DNA of 64,000 nucleotides from Blastopirellula sediminis (GTDB taxonomy: Bacteria > Planctomycetota > Planctomycetia > Pirellulales > Pirellulaceae). Made by a program: the position numbers and the translations under genes. Positions 47,171-57,278 of this stretch are shown one piece after another (positions within the stretch are counted from its first letter, which is position 1; every line of letters begins with the position of its first letter). The DNA lies in contig NZ_JAJKFT010000010.1 in NCBI RefSeq assembly GCF_020966755.1, forward strand, positions 1,116,001 through 1,180,000, given 5' to 3'. Under the pieces are notes generated by a model. It was given only the letters and a program-made list of their open reading frames with translations, searched no databases and was not told the DNA's origin.

Positions 47171-48439
47171 ATGAGACCCGCGGCTATTTTCTCCCCACTT
47201 TCAACGTCTCTCGTAATCTTGCTGTCGTTGGGCTGCATGCCGGAAATCAAGATTCCGGAAGTTCCCCCGCCGCCGGTAACGGTAGCCGATTCGATCAAGC
47301 GACAAGTGATCGATTACGACGAATACACGGGCCACGTCGAAGCGGAGCAGACGGTTGACGTTTACGCGAAGATCTCCGGCTACATGCAGGCGGTCAAGTT
47401 CAACGACGGCGACCTGGTGAAAGCGGGCGATCTCCTCTTCTTGATCGATACCAGCACCTATCAAGCGCAGTACGATCAAGCGGTCGCCAACGCCAATCTT
47501 TACAAAGCGAAATACGAACTGGCCAAAACGACGCTGGCCCGTAATGACAAACTGGTCGGCAGCGGCGCCATCAGCCAAGAGCTGTATGACGAAAGCGTCG
47601 CCGCGGTAAACGAATCGGACGCCGCCGTCAAAGCGGCCGAAGCCCAGACCGCCGCTCGCAAGGTCGATCTCGACTACTGCACGATTACCGCCGCGATCGA
47701 CGGGCGGATCGACCGGACCTACGTGACGCAAGGGAACCTGGTCCAAGGGGGCGCCGGCAGCATGCCGACGCTGTTGACGACGATCGTCTCGGTCAGTCCG
47801 ACCTACGTCTACTTCGACGTCGACGAACTGGCGCTGCTCAAGTTCACCGAAGAGCGGGTCGCCCAGCAAGGGACGCGGCATGTGCCGCTTCGCACGCGGA
47901 AGATTCCGATCCAGATCACGCTAGCCGACGGCAGCATTTATCCCAATCTTGGCGTCGTCGACTTCGGCTCGAACCAACTCGACGCGGGAACCGGCACGTT
48001 GAGCGTTCGCGCGGTGGTCAAAAATCCGGACGAAGCGCTCGCGCCGGGGATGTTCGTGCGGGTGAAAGTCGCCGCGGGCCGTCCGTATGACGCCGTGCTG
48101 GTTCCGGAAAAGGCGATCGGCTCGGACCAAAGCGATCGCTACGTCTATGTCGTCAATGACCAGAACATCGCCGAGCGACGACAGGTCACCCTCGGTTCCA
48201 AACAAGGGAAAGACCGGGTGATTGCGTCCGGTTTGAAAGAAGGAGAGAAGGTGATCATCGACGGTTTGCTGCTGGTTCGTCCCGGCAAGCCGGTCGTGCC
48301 GCAAGTTGGATCGATGGAAGAACCGCCAGCGATCGACAAACGGATGTTGCGTCCCGATGAGGAGACCCTCGAAGAGTCGGCCGAGCCGATGGCCGATCCG
48401 ATGAAATCAGAAACCAGTGCAGAGCCGGCGAAGTCGTAA
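47171..48439 (+). CDS. RND efflux periplasmic adaptor (membrane fusion protein)
   Basis: A 422-residue lipoprotein adaptor of the AcrA/MexA type that links the inner-membrane pump to an outer channel. The lipobox is LSLGC. EQTVDVYAKISGYMQAVKFN and DGDLVKAGDLLFLIDTSTYQ form the biotinyl-lipoyl half; residues about 100-165 are the helical hairpin; YCTITAAIDGRIDRTYVTQG closes the lipoyl domain. DVDELALLKFTEERV and PGMFVRVKV are the beta-barrel parts. The C-terminus is a Pro/Glu-rich tail. AAGGA precedes the ATG. The pump gene follows after 62 bases. Confidence 0.95.
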   Translation: MRPAAIFSPLSTSLVILLSLGCMPEIKIPEVPPPPVTVADSIKRQVIDYDEYTGHVEAEQTVDVYAKISGYMQAVKFNDGDLVKAGDLLFLIDTSTYQAQYDQAVANANLYKAKYELAKTTLARNDKLVGSGAISQELYDESVAAVNESDAAVKAAEAQTAARKVDLDYCTITAAIDGRIDRTYVTQGNLVQGGAGSMPTLLTTIVSVSPTYVYFDVDELALLKFTEERVAQQGTRHVPLRTRKIPIQITLADGSIYPNLGVVDFGSNQLDAGTGTLSVRAVVKNPDEALAPGMFVRVKVAAGRPYDAVLVPEKAIGSDQSDRYVYVVNDQNIAERRQVTLGSKQGKDRVIASGLKEGEKVIIDGLLLVRPGKPVVPQVGSMEEPPAIDKRMLRPDEETLEESAEPMADPMKSETSAEPAKS

Positions 48440-48501
48440 CCGTGCGCCGCTGCGATCCGTTTGAACCGACCGACCTGAATATCGACGAAGGATAGCAACT
48501 C

Positions 48502-51500
48502 GTGCTGGCTCGCTTCTTCATTGATCGACCGATCTTCGCTTGGGTGATTTCGATCGTCATCATTATGGCGGGGACGATCTGCGTCTGGATTTTGCCGGTC
48601 GCGCAGTATCCCGAAATCGCGCCGCCGACCGTTTCGGTGACCTGTTCGTATCCCGGCGCCAGCGCGCAAGTGGTGGCCGACACGGTCGCCGCGCCGATCG
48701 AACAGCAAGTAGTCGGCGTGGAAGACGCGATCTACATGTCGTCGCAGTCGGCCAGCGACGGCAGTTATACGCTGACCGTCACTTTCGCCCTGGGGACCGA
48801 TCTCGATATGGCCCAGGTTCTGGTGCAGAACCGCGTCTCTCAGGCGATGGCGACGTTGCCCGACGTGGTGAAGCAGACCGGCGTGACGACCAAGAAGAAG
48901 TCTCCGAACATCTTGATGGCGGTGACGCTGGTCGCGAAAGAGAACCCGGAAACCGGCCAAGCGGACTACGACCAGCTTTATCTCAGCAACTACGCGACGA
49001 TTCAGGTCCGCGACCAATTGGCGGCGCTGGACGGGGTCGGCGACGTGCAGATTCTCGGCCAGCAAGACTACAGCATGCGCATCTGGTTGAATCCCGACGC
49101 GCTGGCGACCCGCGGGATGACCGCCGGCGACGTCATCAATGCGCTGAAAGAACAGAACGTTCAGGTCGCCGCGGGTCAAATCGGTCAGCCGCCGGTTCCA
49201 AAGGGACAAGAGCTGCAGTTGACGATGACGACGCTTGGCCGTTTGGAAGAACCGGAGCAGTTCGCCGACATCGTGGTGAAGACCGGTTCCGATGGCCAGA
49301 TCACGCGTATTCGGGACGTGGCTGATGTGGAACTGGGCGCCAAGAACTTGAACACGTCGAGCCGCATGGACGGCAAAGCGTCGGTCAGCTTGGGCGTGTT
49401 TCAGTTGCCAGGCTCCAACGCGCTCGACGTCGGCGATCGAGTCAAACGGCGGATGAAAGAGCTGAACGAACGTTTCCCGCCGGGTCTGGAATACGAAATC
49501 GCTTACGACACGACCCCGTTTATCACCGAGTCGGTCCATGAAGTGTTCAAAACCCTCCGCGATGCGGTGATCCTGGTGGCGATCGTCGTCCTCTTCTTCC
49601 TGCAAGACTGGAAGGCGGTGATGCTGCCGATGATCGACGTGGCGGTGTCGCTGGTCGGTACGTTCGCGATCATGATGGTGATGGGCTTTACGCTCAACAA
49701 CCTGACGCTCTTCGGTCTGGTGTTGGCGATCGGGATCGTGGTCGACGATGCGATTGTGGTGCTCGAGAATATCGAGCGCTGGATCGCGATGGGTTACAAG
49801 GTGCGCGATGCGACGATCCACGCGATGGAAGAAATCACCGGGCCGATTATCGCGATCACCTTGGTGCTGAGCAGCGTGTTCTTTCCCAGTGCGTTTCTCG
49901 GCGGCATTACTGGTCAGTTCTTTCGTCAGTTCGCGCTGACGATTGCGGCGGCGATGTTGATCTCGGCCCTCAACGCGATGACGATGACGCCAGCGCGAGC
50001 GACGTCGATCTTCCGCGATCCGAAAGAAGGGGAAGACCATACCGAACATCGCGAAGCGTTGCCCTGGTGGGGGATTGTCGTCCTCGGCGGTTTGCTGACG
50101 ATCTGGATCGGCGGGTTGATCTTCCAGCACGAATCAGGCGGGCATGGGGAAGAAGGGCCGAGCACTCCTTATTGGCTGCTGACGGTGATGTTCCTGCCGG
50201 GGGCGATCGCCGGATATTTTCTCGCTTCGACGGTCAACGGCACGCTAAAGGTAATCTTCGGCGTCTTCAACAAAGGGTTTGACTGGGCGACTAGTGCGTA
50301 CGGCAAGGGAATCGCTTCGCTGATGCGCGTCAGCACGATCGCGCTGATCGTTTACGTCGGCCTGATCTCGCTGACCGCGTGGGGCTTCACCAAAATCCCG
50401 GTCGGCTTTATCCCGAGCCAAGACAAAGGCTACTTGCTGTTTGACGTACAATTACCCGATGCGGCGTCGCGCGAACGGACCGACGAGGTGGTCAAAGAGA
50501 TCGAAAAGATCGTGCTGGCGACCGAAGGGGTCGACCACATTCTGGCCGTTTCAGGTCAGTCGTTCGTGCAGAACGCGATTAGCTCGAACTTCGCCGGCGG
50601 GTTCGTCGTGCTTAAGCCGTTTGACGAACGGGGAACGGTCGAAACCGGCGCCAATCATATCGCTCAGGAACTGCGGAAGAAATTTGGTCAGATCCAAGCG
50701 GCCCGCGTTTCGGTCTTCGGCGCTCCGGCGGTCGACGGTCTGGGGAACGCCGGCGGTTTCAAGCTGATGGTCGAAGATCGCGGCGACAACGGTTTGGCGG
50801 TCTTGCAAGCGCAGGCCGATCACCTGGCGAGCACGGCGCTCGATACCAAGGGGATCGTGATGTGCTTTAACAACTTCCGCGCCAACACGCCGCAGCTTTA
50901 CATCGACATCGATCGCGTGAAGTGCAAATCGATGGGGGTCGAACTCGAACAAGTCTTCAGCGCCCTGCAAGGTTACATGGGGGGCGTCTACGTCAACGAC
51001 TTCAACCGTTTCGGTCGTACGTGGCAAGTCAACGTCCAGGCCGAACCGAGCTTCCGCGTCAGCGCCGATACGGTGCGCCAATTGAAGGTTCGCGGTCGCA
51101 ATGGGCAGATGGTTCCGATTGGCACGATCGCCACGATCGAAGACAGCACCGGTCCGGTTTTGATCAACCGCTACAATGGCTTTCCCGCGGCGACGATCAA
51201 CGGCGTGAATCTGCCGATCATCAGTACGGGGCAAGTGCTGGACACGTTAAACCATCTCGCCGATCAAGAGTTGCCGACGTCGATGGAAGCGGAGTGGACC
51301 GAGATTTCATTCCTGCAAGAACAAGCGAGCCAGTTCACCTCGTTCAAAGATGTGTTGCAAAACCCGATCTCGGCGTTGATCGGAGCGGTGATCCTGGTCT
51401 ACCTGATTTTGGCGGCCCAGTACGAAAGCTGGGAACTGCCGGTCACGATCATCCTGGTGGTGCCGATGTGCGTGTTGGCGGCGCTGGGAGGCCTGGTCGT

Positions 51501-51921
51501 CTCGACGATGATGGGCCGACCGATGGACCTGAACATCTTTGTGCAGATCGGGTTCGTGGTGCTGGTCGGTCTCGCGTGTAAGAATGCGATTCTGGTGGTC
51601 GAGTTCGCCAAAGATCGGATGGAGCGCGATGGGCTGCCGCTGGTGCAAGCGACGGTTGAAGCTTGTACGACCCGTTTACGCCCGATCGTGATGACCAGCT
51701 TTGCGTTCATCTTGGGCGTGGCGCCGCTGCTATTTGGCCATGGGGCGGGCGCCGAAATGCGTTACGCGCTCGGCGTCGCGGTCTTCAGCGGCATGATCGG
51801 CGTGACCTTCTTCGGTCTGATTTTCACCCCGTTGTTCTATTACGTGGTGATGCGTTTGATGGGCAAAGGGGGTGAGCCGGCCGATCAAGGGGAAGCGAAG
51901 AAGGTGATCGACGCGAAGTAG
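48502..51921 (+). CDS. RND (HAE1-type) multidrug efflux pump with a mid-protein insertion
   Basis: A 1139-residue inner-membrane proton-driven pump of the AcrB/MexB type. It starts with GTG, after AAGGA. FFIDRPIFAWVISIVIIMAG opens it. The proton relay is Asp415-Asp416 (GIVVDDAIVVLENIER) and Lys1027 (VGLACKNAILVVEFAKD). Normal pumps are about 1040 residues; here an extra ~80 residues (507-585) between helices 6 and 7 add two more hydrophobic helices (WWGIVVLGGLLTIWIGGLIF and YWLLTVMFLPGAIAGYFLAS) joined by a His/Gly/Glu-rich loop. It forms an operon with the adaptor at 47171. No TolC-type gene follows, so the outer channel must be encoded elsewhere. Confidence 0.95.
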   Translation: MLARFFIDRPIFAWVISIVIIMAGTICVWILPVAQYPEIAPPTVSVTCSYPGASAQVVADTVAAPIEQQVVGVEDAIYMSSQSASDGSYTLTVTFALGTDLDMAQVLVQNRVSQAMATLPDVVKQTGVTTKKKSPNILMAVTLVAKENPETGQADYDQLYLSNYATIQVRDQLAALDGVGDVQILGQQDYSMRIWLNPDALATRGMTAGDVINALKEQNVQVAAGQIGQPPVPKGQELQLTMTTLGRLEEPEQFADIVVKTGSDGQITRIRDVADVELGAKNLNTSSRMDGKASVSLGVFQLPGSNALDVGDRVKRRMKELNERFPPGLEYEIAYDTTPFITESVHEVFKTLRDAVILVAIVVLFFLQDWKAVMLPMIDVAVSLVGTFAIMMVMGFTLNNLTLFGLVLAIGIVVDDAIVVLENIERWIAMGYKVRDATIHAMEEITGPIIAITLVLSSVFFPSAFLGGITGQFFRQFALTIAAAMLISALNAMTMTPARATSIFRDPKEGEDHTEHREALPWWGIVVLGGLLTIWIGGLIFQHESGGHGEEGPSTPYWLLTVMFLPGAIAGYFLASTVNGTLKVIFGVFNKGFDWATSAYGKGIASLMRVSTIALIVYVGLISLTAWGFTKIPVGFIPSQDKGYLLFDVQLPDAASRERTDEVVKEIEKIVLATEGVDHILAVSGQSFVQNAISSNFAGGFVVLKPFDERGTVETGANHIAQELRKKFGQIQAARVSVFGAPAVDGLGNAGGFKLMVEDRGDNGLAVLQAQADHLASTALDTKGIVMCFNNFRANTPQLYIDIDRVKCKSMGVELEQVFSALQGYMGGVYVNDFNRFGRTWQVNVQAEPSFRVSADTVRQLKVRGRNGQMVPIGTIATIEDSTGPVLINRYNGFPAATINGVNLPIISTGQVLDTLNHLADQELPTSMEAEWTEISFLQEQASQFTSFKDVLQNPISALIGAVILVYLILAAQYESWELPVTIILVVPMCVLAALGGLVVSTMMGRPMDLNIFVQIGFVVLVGLACKNAILVVEFAKDRMERDGLPLVQATVEACTTRLRPIVMTSFAFILGVAPLLFGHGAGAEMRYALGVAVFSGMIGVTFFGLIFTPLFYYVVMRLMGKGGEPADQGEAKKVIDAK

Positions 51922-51936
51922 AAGTTTGGTTCGACG

Positions 51937-52251
51937 TTACAGATTCACCCCAGCCTTTTTCGCCTGGATTTTAATCGCTGGGACGAAGTAACGCATCGGT
52001 TGATTTAAGTCGCGACGGCGGGCGTAATCGAAACAGGCCATGACCTCGGCTCGGGTCAGAATATCCCGCGCGACCAAATCGACGACGATGATGATAAAGT
52101 TGAAGTCTTCAGGACGACGCGCCTTGAGGCCTTTGTCGAGCGTGTCGAGCAGCGACGGCGTTCCTGACGCGGCTCGCAACGGCATGACGAACAAGCCCAC
52201 GCACAGGGCGAACCCGACCGAGACCAAACGCAGAAACTGACGACGCAACAT
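51937..52251 (-). CDS. small secreted protein of unknown function
   Basis: A 104-residue protein with a signal peptide (MLRRQFLRLVSVGFALCVGL, cleavage near LRA). GGAG upstream of the ATG at 52251 supports this start; an ATG 16 codons earlier is rejected because it would bury the signal. The mature part (TLDKGLKARRPEDFNFIIIV, ILTRAEVMACFDYARRRD) is mostly helical and not recognised. It runs convergently to the RND pump gene with a 15-base gap. Confidence 0.7.
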   Translation of the reverse strand: MLRRQFLRLVSVGFALCVGLFVMPLRAASGTPSLLDTLDKGLKARRPEDFNFIIIVVDLVARDILTRAEVMACFDYARRRDLNQPMRYFVPAIKIQAKKAGVNL

Positions 52252-52636
52252 GACCCGCTCTCCAGGAAACGAAAACTTGGGGGAGTAGGGAAGTATCAAA
52301 TTGCGAAGCGTGGGTCAATGTCGAAATGATTTCTCGTGGGCGTTCGCCGCTAATCGGCTGGAGAAGAGATTAAGGGGTAATTGGCGTCCTTTGGCTTGCG
52401 GTAGAGTCAGATTTCGTTTGACTCTCGCTTCTTTTCGCGCCTATACTGCGCGATACGCCGATCAGCATGGGGTTGTTGATCGCGCCAGTAGCGAGGAGGA
52501 CCGCGCAATACCCCTTGCGCCGGATGGACCTTCGCGGCATCAATCGCCTACCTGCCGCCTCTGATCGAAAGCCATCCTACCTCCGACGACATCCGTTTGG
52601 TTGTTAAGTCGGAAATCTCGATTTGGAGCACTCGCC
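52252..52636. other. intergenic region upstream of DUF1501
   Basis: A gap of 385 bases between divergent genes. It must carry promoters for both. A plus-strand frame at 52301-52564 has no family, signal or ribosome site. Nothing else is recognised. GGAG at 52625-52628 serves the ATG at 52637. Confidence 0.45.
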
Positions 52637-54103
52637 ATGCTAGTTATCCCTGGGCGTAAAGCCAAGGATGTGTGTGATCGTCATTTGGGTCCGACGCGGC
52701 GTGACTTATTGCGAGTCGGCGGTTCTGCGTTTCTCGGACTGACCCTGGGACAAACGCTGCAAATGCAAAGCGCTTCGGCTGCTAGCGAGTCTTCCGGCGC
52801 CGGTTGGGGTCGCGCCAAGTCGGTGATCATGGTCTACCTGCAAGGGGGACCAAGCCATATCGACCTCTGGGACCCGAAAGAGAACGTTCCCGAGAAGGTG
52901 AAGAGCGCCTTCGGTACGATCCATAGCAAGGTCCCGGGCATCGACCTGACCGAGAACTTGCCGAAACTGGCCCAAGTCACCGACAAGTTGTCGCTGATTC
53001 GGTCAATGAGCTACTCGCCCAATGGTTTGTTCAACCATACCGCGGCGATCTACCAGATGCATACCGGCTACACCGCCGACAAAGTAAGTCCGAGCGGTCA
53101 GCTGGAGCCGCCGTCGCCAAAAGACTATCCGAACTTCGGCAGCAACATCATCAAATTGAAGCCGCCGGAAGTGCCGATGCTTCCGTTCGTGATGATGCCG
53201 CGACCGCTGCAAGAGAGCAACGTCGTCAACAAGTCGGGGACCGCCGGCTTTTTGGGACGCGCCTACGATCCGTATTATCTTTTCCCGCCGGGAGACGATA
53301 TGGACATGCAGAAGATGGAGCGGATCAACATCACCGACCTGACGCTGCGTCCGGAAGTCTCGACCAATCGACTCGGCCGTCGCGCCAAGCTGCGCGAGCT
53401 GATCAACGCCGGGATGCCGGGCTTGGATCAAGCGGTCGAGAAGTACGACATGGACAAGTACTACGAAACCGCGATGAATCTGATCTCGTCGGGACGCGCT
53501 CGCGACGCGTTCGATTTAAGCAAAGAGACCGACAAGACCCGCGACATGTATGGCCGCAACACGTTCGGTCAAAGCTTGCTGCTGGCGCGTCGTCTGGTCG
53601 ACGCCGGTACGCGGGTGGTCGAAGTGATCTGGCCGAAGGTCGCGAACTCCGACAACCATAGTTGGGACCATCACGTCGGTTTGACCGATCGGATGAAGAA
53701 CAAGTCAGGCCCGATGCTTGACGCCGGTTTGTCGTCGTTGATCGCCGACATGGATGATCGCGGCATGTTGGACGAAACGTTGATCGTCGCCGTCGGCGAG
53801 TTCGGCCGCAGTCCGCAGCGCGGCGTCAGCACCTCCGGCAACGGCAACAGCGCCGACGGTCGCGACCATTGGCCTTATTGCTATACCGCGTGCCTGGCCG
53901 GCGCCGGGATTAAACGAGGCGCCGTCTACGGCGAATCGGATCAAACCGCTTCGGCCCCGCTGAAGGATCCGGTCCATCCGACCGAGTTGCTCGCGACGAT
54001 CTATCACACGCTGGGGATCGACCCGGCGACGATCGTCTACAACCACCTGAATCAGCCGCGCGAACTGGTCAAAGCGGAAGCGGTGACCGGCCTGTTCGGC
54101 TAA
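52637..54103 (+). CDS. Tat-exported DUF1501 protein
   Basis: A 488-residue protein of the DUF1501 (sulfatase-like/alkaline-phosphatase-fold) family. The N-terminus has a twin-arginine signal ([20 protein letters not shown]). The core includes [57 protein letters not shown] and [13 protein letters not shown], with histidine/aspartate residues fit for metal binding. Family members in planctomycetes usually sit beside a DUF1549/PSCyt gene for a secreted system; here the partner is missing. The start is chosen by GGAG nine bases upstream. It abuts the convergent gene at 54104 with no gap. Confidence 0.93.
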   Translation: MLVIPGRKAKDVCDRHLGPTRRDLLRVGGSAFLGLTLGQTLQMQSASAASESSGAGWGRAKSVIMVYLQGGPSHIDLWDPKENVPEKVKSAFGTIHSKVPGIDLTENLPKLAQVTDKLSLIRSMSYSPNGLFNHTAAIYQMHTGYTADKVSPSGQLEPPSPKDYPNFGSNIIKLKPPEVPMLPFVMMPRPLQESNVVNKSGTAGFLGRAYDPYYLFPPGDDMDMQKMERINITDLTLRPEVSTNRLGRRAKLRELINAGMPGLDQAVEKYDMDKYYETAMNLISSGRARDAFDLSKETDKTRDMYGRNTFGQSLLLARRLVDAGTRVVEVIWPKVANSDNHSWDHHVGLTDRMKNKSGPMLDAGLSSLIADMDDRGMLDETLIVAVGEFGRSPQRGVSTSGNGNSADGRDHWPYCYTACLAGAGIKRGAVYGESDQTASAPLKDPVHPTELLATIYHTLGIDPATIVYNHLNQPRELVKAEAVTGLFG

Positions 54104-54778
54104 CTAAGAGGCGGGCGATGTCGCCGGCTCGGCGGCCATTTCGCTCGGCTGAAATTCGGCGAACAAGGTGCGCACCAAATCGAGGTGCGCACTGCTGTAA
54201 TCGAGCCGAATCTGCGACGGGCCGCGGTGAAAACGGCTTCGATCGACGACCAACGCGAAGCGGCCATTCTCGGTCTCTTCAAACCGGACGAAGAGGATGA
54301 TCGATTTCGCTTCGACGGTCGGCGCTCCCCGAGCGACGTTTTCTCGATCGTAGGCGATCGTGAAGTTGTAGGAGACCTCGAATCGTACGAAAACGCCAGG
54401 CGTATCTTTCGAGTCGGCCGTCACGACGTCGGGAATCACTTCGTACGAGGTCAACGGCTCGTAGTCGAATCGCTGATAGAAGACGCCGCCCACCTTCGGC
54501 GCGTTGACTTCGATCGCCGAGAACTTGCGACTGCGAACGGTCGCTTTTCGCTCGGCGCCGATCAGCGGCGTACCGTCAACGATGCGGCGCGGCGTCGCTT
54601 CGGCGGGTGGAGGAGGAGGGGAAACCGATTTCTTCGGAGTTACCGTCGGCACGTAAGACTCAACATCTTCCACTGCCGGCTGCAGCACGCCGTTGAGCGC
54701 GTTCTCCATTCGAAACATGATCGCCAACGTCACCAGCACGACGATCGCGAGAATCGCAAACCCGATGAATCGCCCCAT
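54104..54778 (-). CDS. membrane-anchored protein of unknown function
   Basis: A 224-residue protein with one N-terminal helix (FIGFAILAIVVLVTLAIMF). After a Pro-rich linker (SVSPPPPPAEATPR) the outer part is beta-rich (FSAIEVNAPKVGGVFYQRFD, GVFVRFEVSYNFTIAYDREN, AKSIILFVRFEETENGRFAL). No family is recognised. It is the last gene of a minus-strand cluster with the genes at 54897, 56064 and 56800; its stop abuts that of DUF1501. Confidence 0.72.
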   Translation of the reverse strand: MGRFIGFAILAIVVLVTLAIMFRMENALNGVLQPAVEDVESYVPTVTPKKSVSPPPPPAEATPRRIVDGTPLIGAERKATVRSRKFSAIEVNAPKVGGVFYQRFDYEPLTSYEVIPDVVTADSKDTPGVFVRFEVSYNFTIAYDRENVARGAPTVEAKSIILFVRFEETENGRFALVVDRSRFHRGPSQIRLDYSSAHLDLVRTLFAEFQPSEMAAEPATSPAS

Positions 54779-54896
54779 AGCACGACATAGTTGCGAAGGT
54801 GGAGATGGAACAAAAGCTCCAGTCTTTCCTGCCAGGCGGCGAATCGTATAAGGGACGTTTGAAGAATTGCGGAAGATTTGAGAAAACGAAAAACGT

Positions 54897-56033
54897 CTAC
54901 TTGGTTAAGAAATCGCGTCGTTTCAGTTCCGCTTTCAAAATGTTCAAGGTGGGATTCGCTTTCACCAGTTTAAGGGCGTGGTTCTGGGCGAGACTAGCCT
55001 GACGGGATTGAGCCAGGGCAGTGCGTAATTCGCCCAATAGTTCTGCGGCCTGGCGATACGATTTACTTGACCGCTCCGCCACGAGCTTATCGATCAGCTG
55101 AAGCGTCGGTTTCGGATCGGCGGCCATGTCGACGCGGCGCTTGAGAAGACTCGCCTCGCGCTTCTTCGCCGCTCTTTTCTGGTACGCATCGTAGAGCTTG
55201 TTCGCCTCGTCGTGAAGTTCTTTCATTGTCCGCGACGACTCGATCGTGGGCCAAACGACGACATCGGTCGACGCTCGATAATGCTTCAGCATTTCCCGCC
55301 GCACTTCCGCCCCTTTGCCGCACATCACCTGGTGCAGCCATTGATCCTTTTGCGTGCTCTTTTGATCCGCCAGCCACCGTTCGTAGTCGCTGGCCAGATC
55401 GGCCGATTTCGGCGGCGTCGCGCTGACCTGCGCCGCCGCATCGATGACGTAGTCGCTGATCTCGTATAACTCGGCCAGCGCCCGCTGGGCGTCCGTTAGC
55501 TTCTTCATTCCGGCGGGAACGGGCGGCTCCGTTTCTTCATCCGGATCGTGTTCCATGTCGATTCGTACCGCCAACGCGGCTAAATAGAGGGGACGCAAGT
55601 CTCCGGCCGCGATTTCATCGCGAAGCGGGCGCAATCGATCTAACAGTTCGCCCAAGTCGCCAAAATAATCGTCCAGCCAACCAGGCTCGTATTGCGGCTC
55701 AATAAAGAGGATTCCGCCGGTCCCCTTTTTGTCGAAGACGAAACGCAAGGCCTCGCCATCAAGATACTCCTTACCTTGATTGACTACCGGCGGGGGTTGG
55801 CTAAATCGAATCGCAATTCGACGGATGCCGAAGTTGGCGTAATAGAGATGGATATCGTATCCGCGCCGCAACATCTCGTCTGCGTCGCCACGAAAGTCGC
55901 CGTAGTGATATTCGTTTTCAAACGACCAAGGAGTGATTTCGGCCCGCGTCGATTGTTTTTCCATGAACGACATATTCTTGTCGCAAACGGGGACGTCAAT
56001 CGCGCGAAAGGCGACGAATTGATATTCGCTCAT
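54897..56033 (-). CDS. conserved uncharacterised protein (MSEYQ-type N-terminus)
   Basis: A 378-residue cytosolic protein. The start MSEYQFVAFRAIDVPVCDK, the ITPWSFENEYHYGDFRGDAD block and IHLYYANFGIRRIAIRF are a pattern I recall from a widespread uncharacterised family (MSEYQYYEFLAIDRPL, YGDFRGD, FLYVANWGTRRL). The second half is helical, with several Lys/Arg/Glu-rich coiled segments (LHDEANKLYDAYQKRAAKKR). No catalytic motif is seen. It follows the lipoprotein gene by 30 bases in the operon. Confidence 0.78.
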   Translation of the reverse strand: MSEYQFVAFRAIDVPVCDKNMSFMEKQSTRAEITPWSFENEYHYGDFRGDADEMLRRGYDIHLYYANFGIRRIAIRFSQPPPVVNQGKEYLDGEALRFVFDKKGTGGILFIEPQYEPGWLDDYFGDLGELLDRLRPLRDEIAAGDLRPLYLAALAVRIDMEHDPDEETEPPVPAGMKKLTDAQRALAELYEISDYVIDAAAQVSATPPKSADLASDYERWLADQKSTQKDQWLHQVMCGKGAEVRREMLKHYRASTDVVVWPTIESSRTMKELHDEANKLYDAYQKRAAKKREASLLKRRVDMAADPKPTLQLIDKLVAERSSKSYRQAAELLGELRTALAQSRQASLAQNHALKLVKANPTLNILKAELKRRDFLTK

Positions 56034-56063
56034 CGAGTGGTTCCATCCAAGGAGAAGATTCGC

Positions 56064-56735
56064 CTAAGATTTCTCGTCCGCGGTCGGCTCTTCGGCCGGG
56101 GCTTCGTCCATCGGCTTCGCTTCTTCCGAGTGGAATTGCGAGTCGTTGGCCATGCGATAGAGAGCGCCTACCTTGGAGGCGAGATCGTTCTTGTCGACGT
56201 ACAGCTCCAGCTTGTAGCGGCGGCCGTTGTGGACCGTTTCCAGCACCAGCTGGCGAGCCGCTTCGCTTTGGAACTTGGCGGGGCGGCAGTACTGGACCCA
56301 GAAGTTGGAGCCGATCTCAATCACCTTCGGCGGCGGATAGACGAAGGTCAACTCACCGATCTCTTCGGCAAGCTGTTTGTATAGGACCTTGGCCGACGGT
56401 TCGTCGACGACGTCCTCCAGCGGACTGTCGCTGACATGCGCCAAGATCCGCGGAATGCCGGAGGGCTGGTCTTCGTAGGCGCCGATCAGATATTCGCTGC
56501 GCCGCGGCAGAAAACGCCAACCGTCGGGAAGAGTCGTTTGATATCTCCCCTGGTCGAGCGGCGGAACGGTCAGTCCCGCTGGCGCCAAGGTGAGCGGGAG
56601 CTCCGGTTCTTCCGGTTTGGCGGCAGTCGTTGTCGCCGTTGATGCGGCTGGCGAAGGCGGGGTCGGCTGTTCGGCCGAACAGCCCGCCAGTGCGAAAACG
56701 CAAAACGGAATCAGGGAAAGACGCGCGAATTTCAT
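56064..56735 (-). CDS. lipoprotein of unknown function
   Basis: A 223-residue lipoprotein. A perfect AGGAGG six bases before the ATG at 56735 fixes the start. MKFARLSLIPFCVFALAGC holds the lipobox. A Pro/Ala/Thr-rich linker comes next, and then a mixed domain (GRYQTTLPDGWRFLPRRSEY, ARQLVLETVHNGRRYKLELY) that resembles PsbP/Mog1-like small folds, though not convincingly. The C-terminus is Glu/Pro rich. It lies in a four-gene operon. Confidence 0.78.
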   Translation of the reverse strand: MKFARLSLIPFCVFALAGCSAEQPTPPSPAASTATTTAAKPEEPELPLTLAPAGLTVPPLDQGRYQTTLPDGWRFLPRRSEYLIGAYEDQPSGIPRILAHVSDSPLEDVVDEPSAKVLYKQLAEEIGELTFVYPPPKVIEIGSNFWVQYCRPAKFQSEAARQLVLETVHNGRRYKLELYVDKNDLASKVGALYRMANDSQFHSEEAKPMDEAPAEEPTADEKS

Positions 56736-56799
56736 GACAATCCTCCTGAAGAGCAACAGGAATGCCTCGCGTCGCACGATCGTGGATCGCAAGCGCGAC

Positions 56800-57102
56800 T
56801 TATTCGATCACTTCTTCGATCGTTTCTTTGACCTTCTGGACAAAGTGCGGGGGCTTGCCCGCTTTGCTCAGATCCTGGGCCTTTTTCTCGGCTTCGTCCT
56901 TCTGGTCGTACTCGTACAGGGCGATCCGCTTCATCGACTGGTTAAAGACGCCCCAGAAGAGCTTCATGCGGACTTCGGTCGTCTTTTTCGCCCGGGATTT
57001 TCGTTTGGCCTTCTTCTTCGGAGCGGCTTCCGCTCCTTCGGCGGTTTCCGCCGCTTCGGCTTGTGCACGTAACTCTTTGCGGTTGACAACTTTGCGAGCC
57101 AT
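56800..57102 (-). CDS. small basic protein of unknown function
   Basis: A 100-residue protein beginning MARKVVNRKELRAQAEAAET. The first half is an Ala/Glu stretch followed by KKKAKRKSRAKK, a nucleic-acid-binding-like basic patch; the second half (MKLFWGVFNQSMKRIALYEY, EAEKKAQDLSKAGKPPHFVQ) looks like one small globular domain. It is chosen over an upstream in-frame Met because the latter would run into the rlmN promoter. Likely planctomycete-specific. It is the first gene of the operon, divergent from rlmN. Confidence 0.75.
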   Translation of the reverse strand: MARKVVNRKELRAQAEAAETAEGAEAAPKKKAKRKSRAKKTTEVRMKLFWGVFNQSMKRIALYEYDQKDEAEKKAQDLSKAGKPPHFVQKVKETIEEVIE

Positions 57103-57278
57103 AGGCCTGGTCTTTTTCGTCCGTTGTTGACTGCGATCGGCAGCGAGGGAGAATTGATGGGTAAGAAAAGGTCCCGCGGCGAATCTCCGCTGGCAGATTC
57201 TCCCAGTGCGTAATCGAACCATTATACAGCATGGCGATACGCTTCGCCACCGTTCGAGACGCCCCAGAAGGGTCGCGC

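Noticed and set aside
48145..50130. A 661-codon minus-strand open frame
   Set aside because: Antisense shadow of the RND adaptor and pump; His/Arg/Asp-rich and without any domain.
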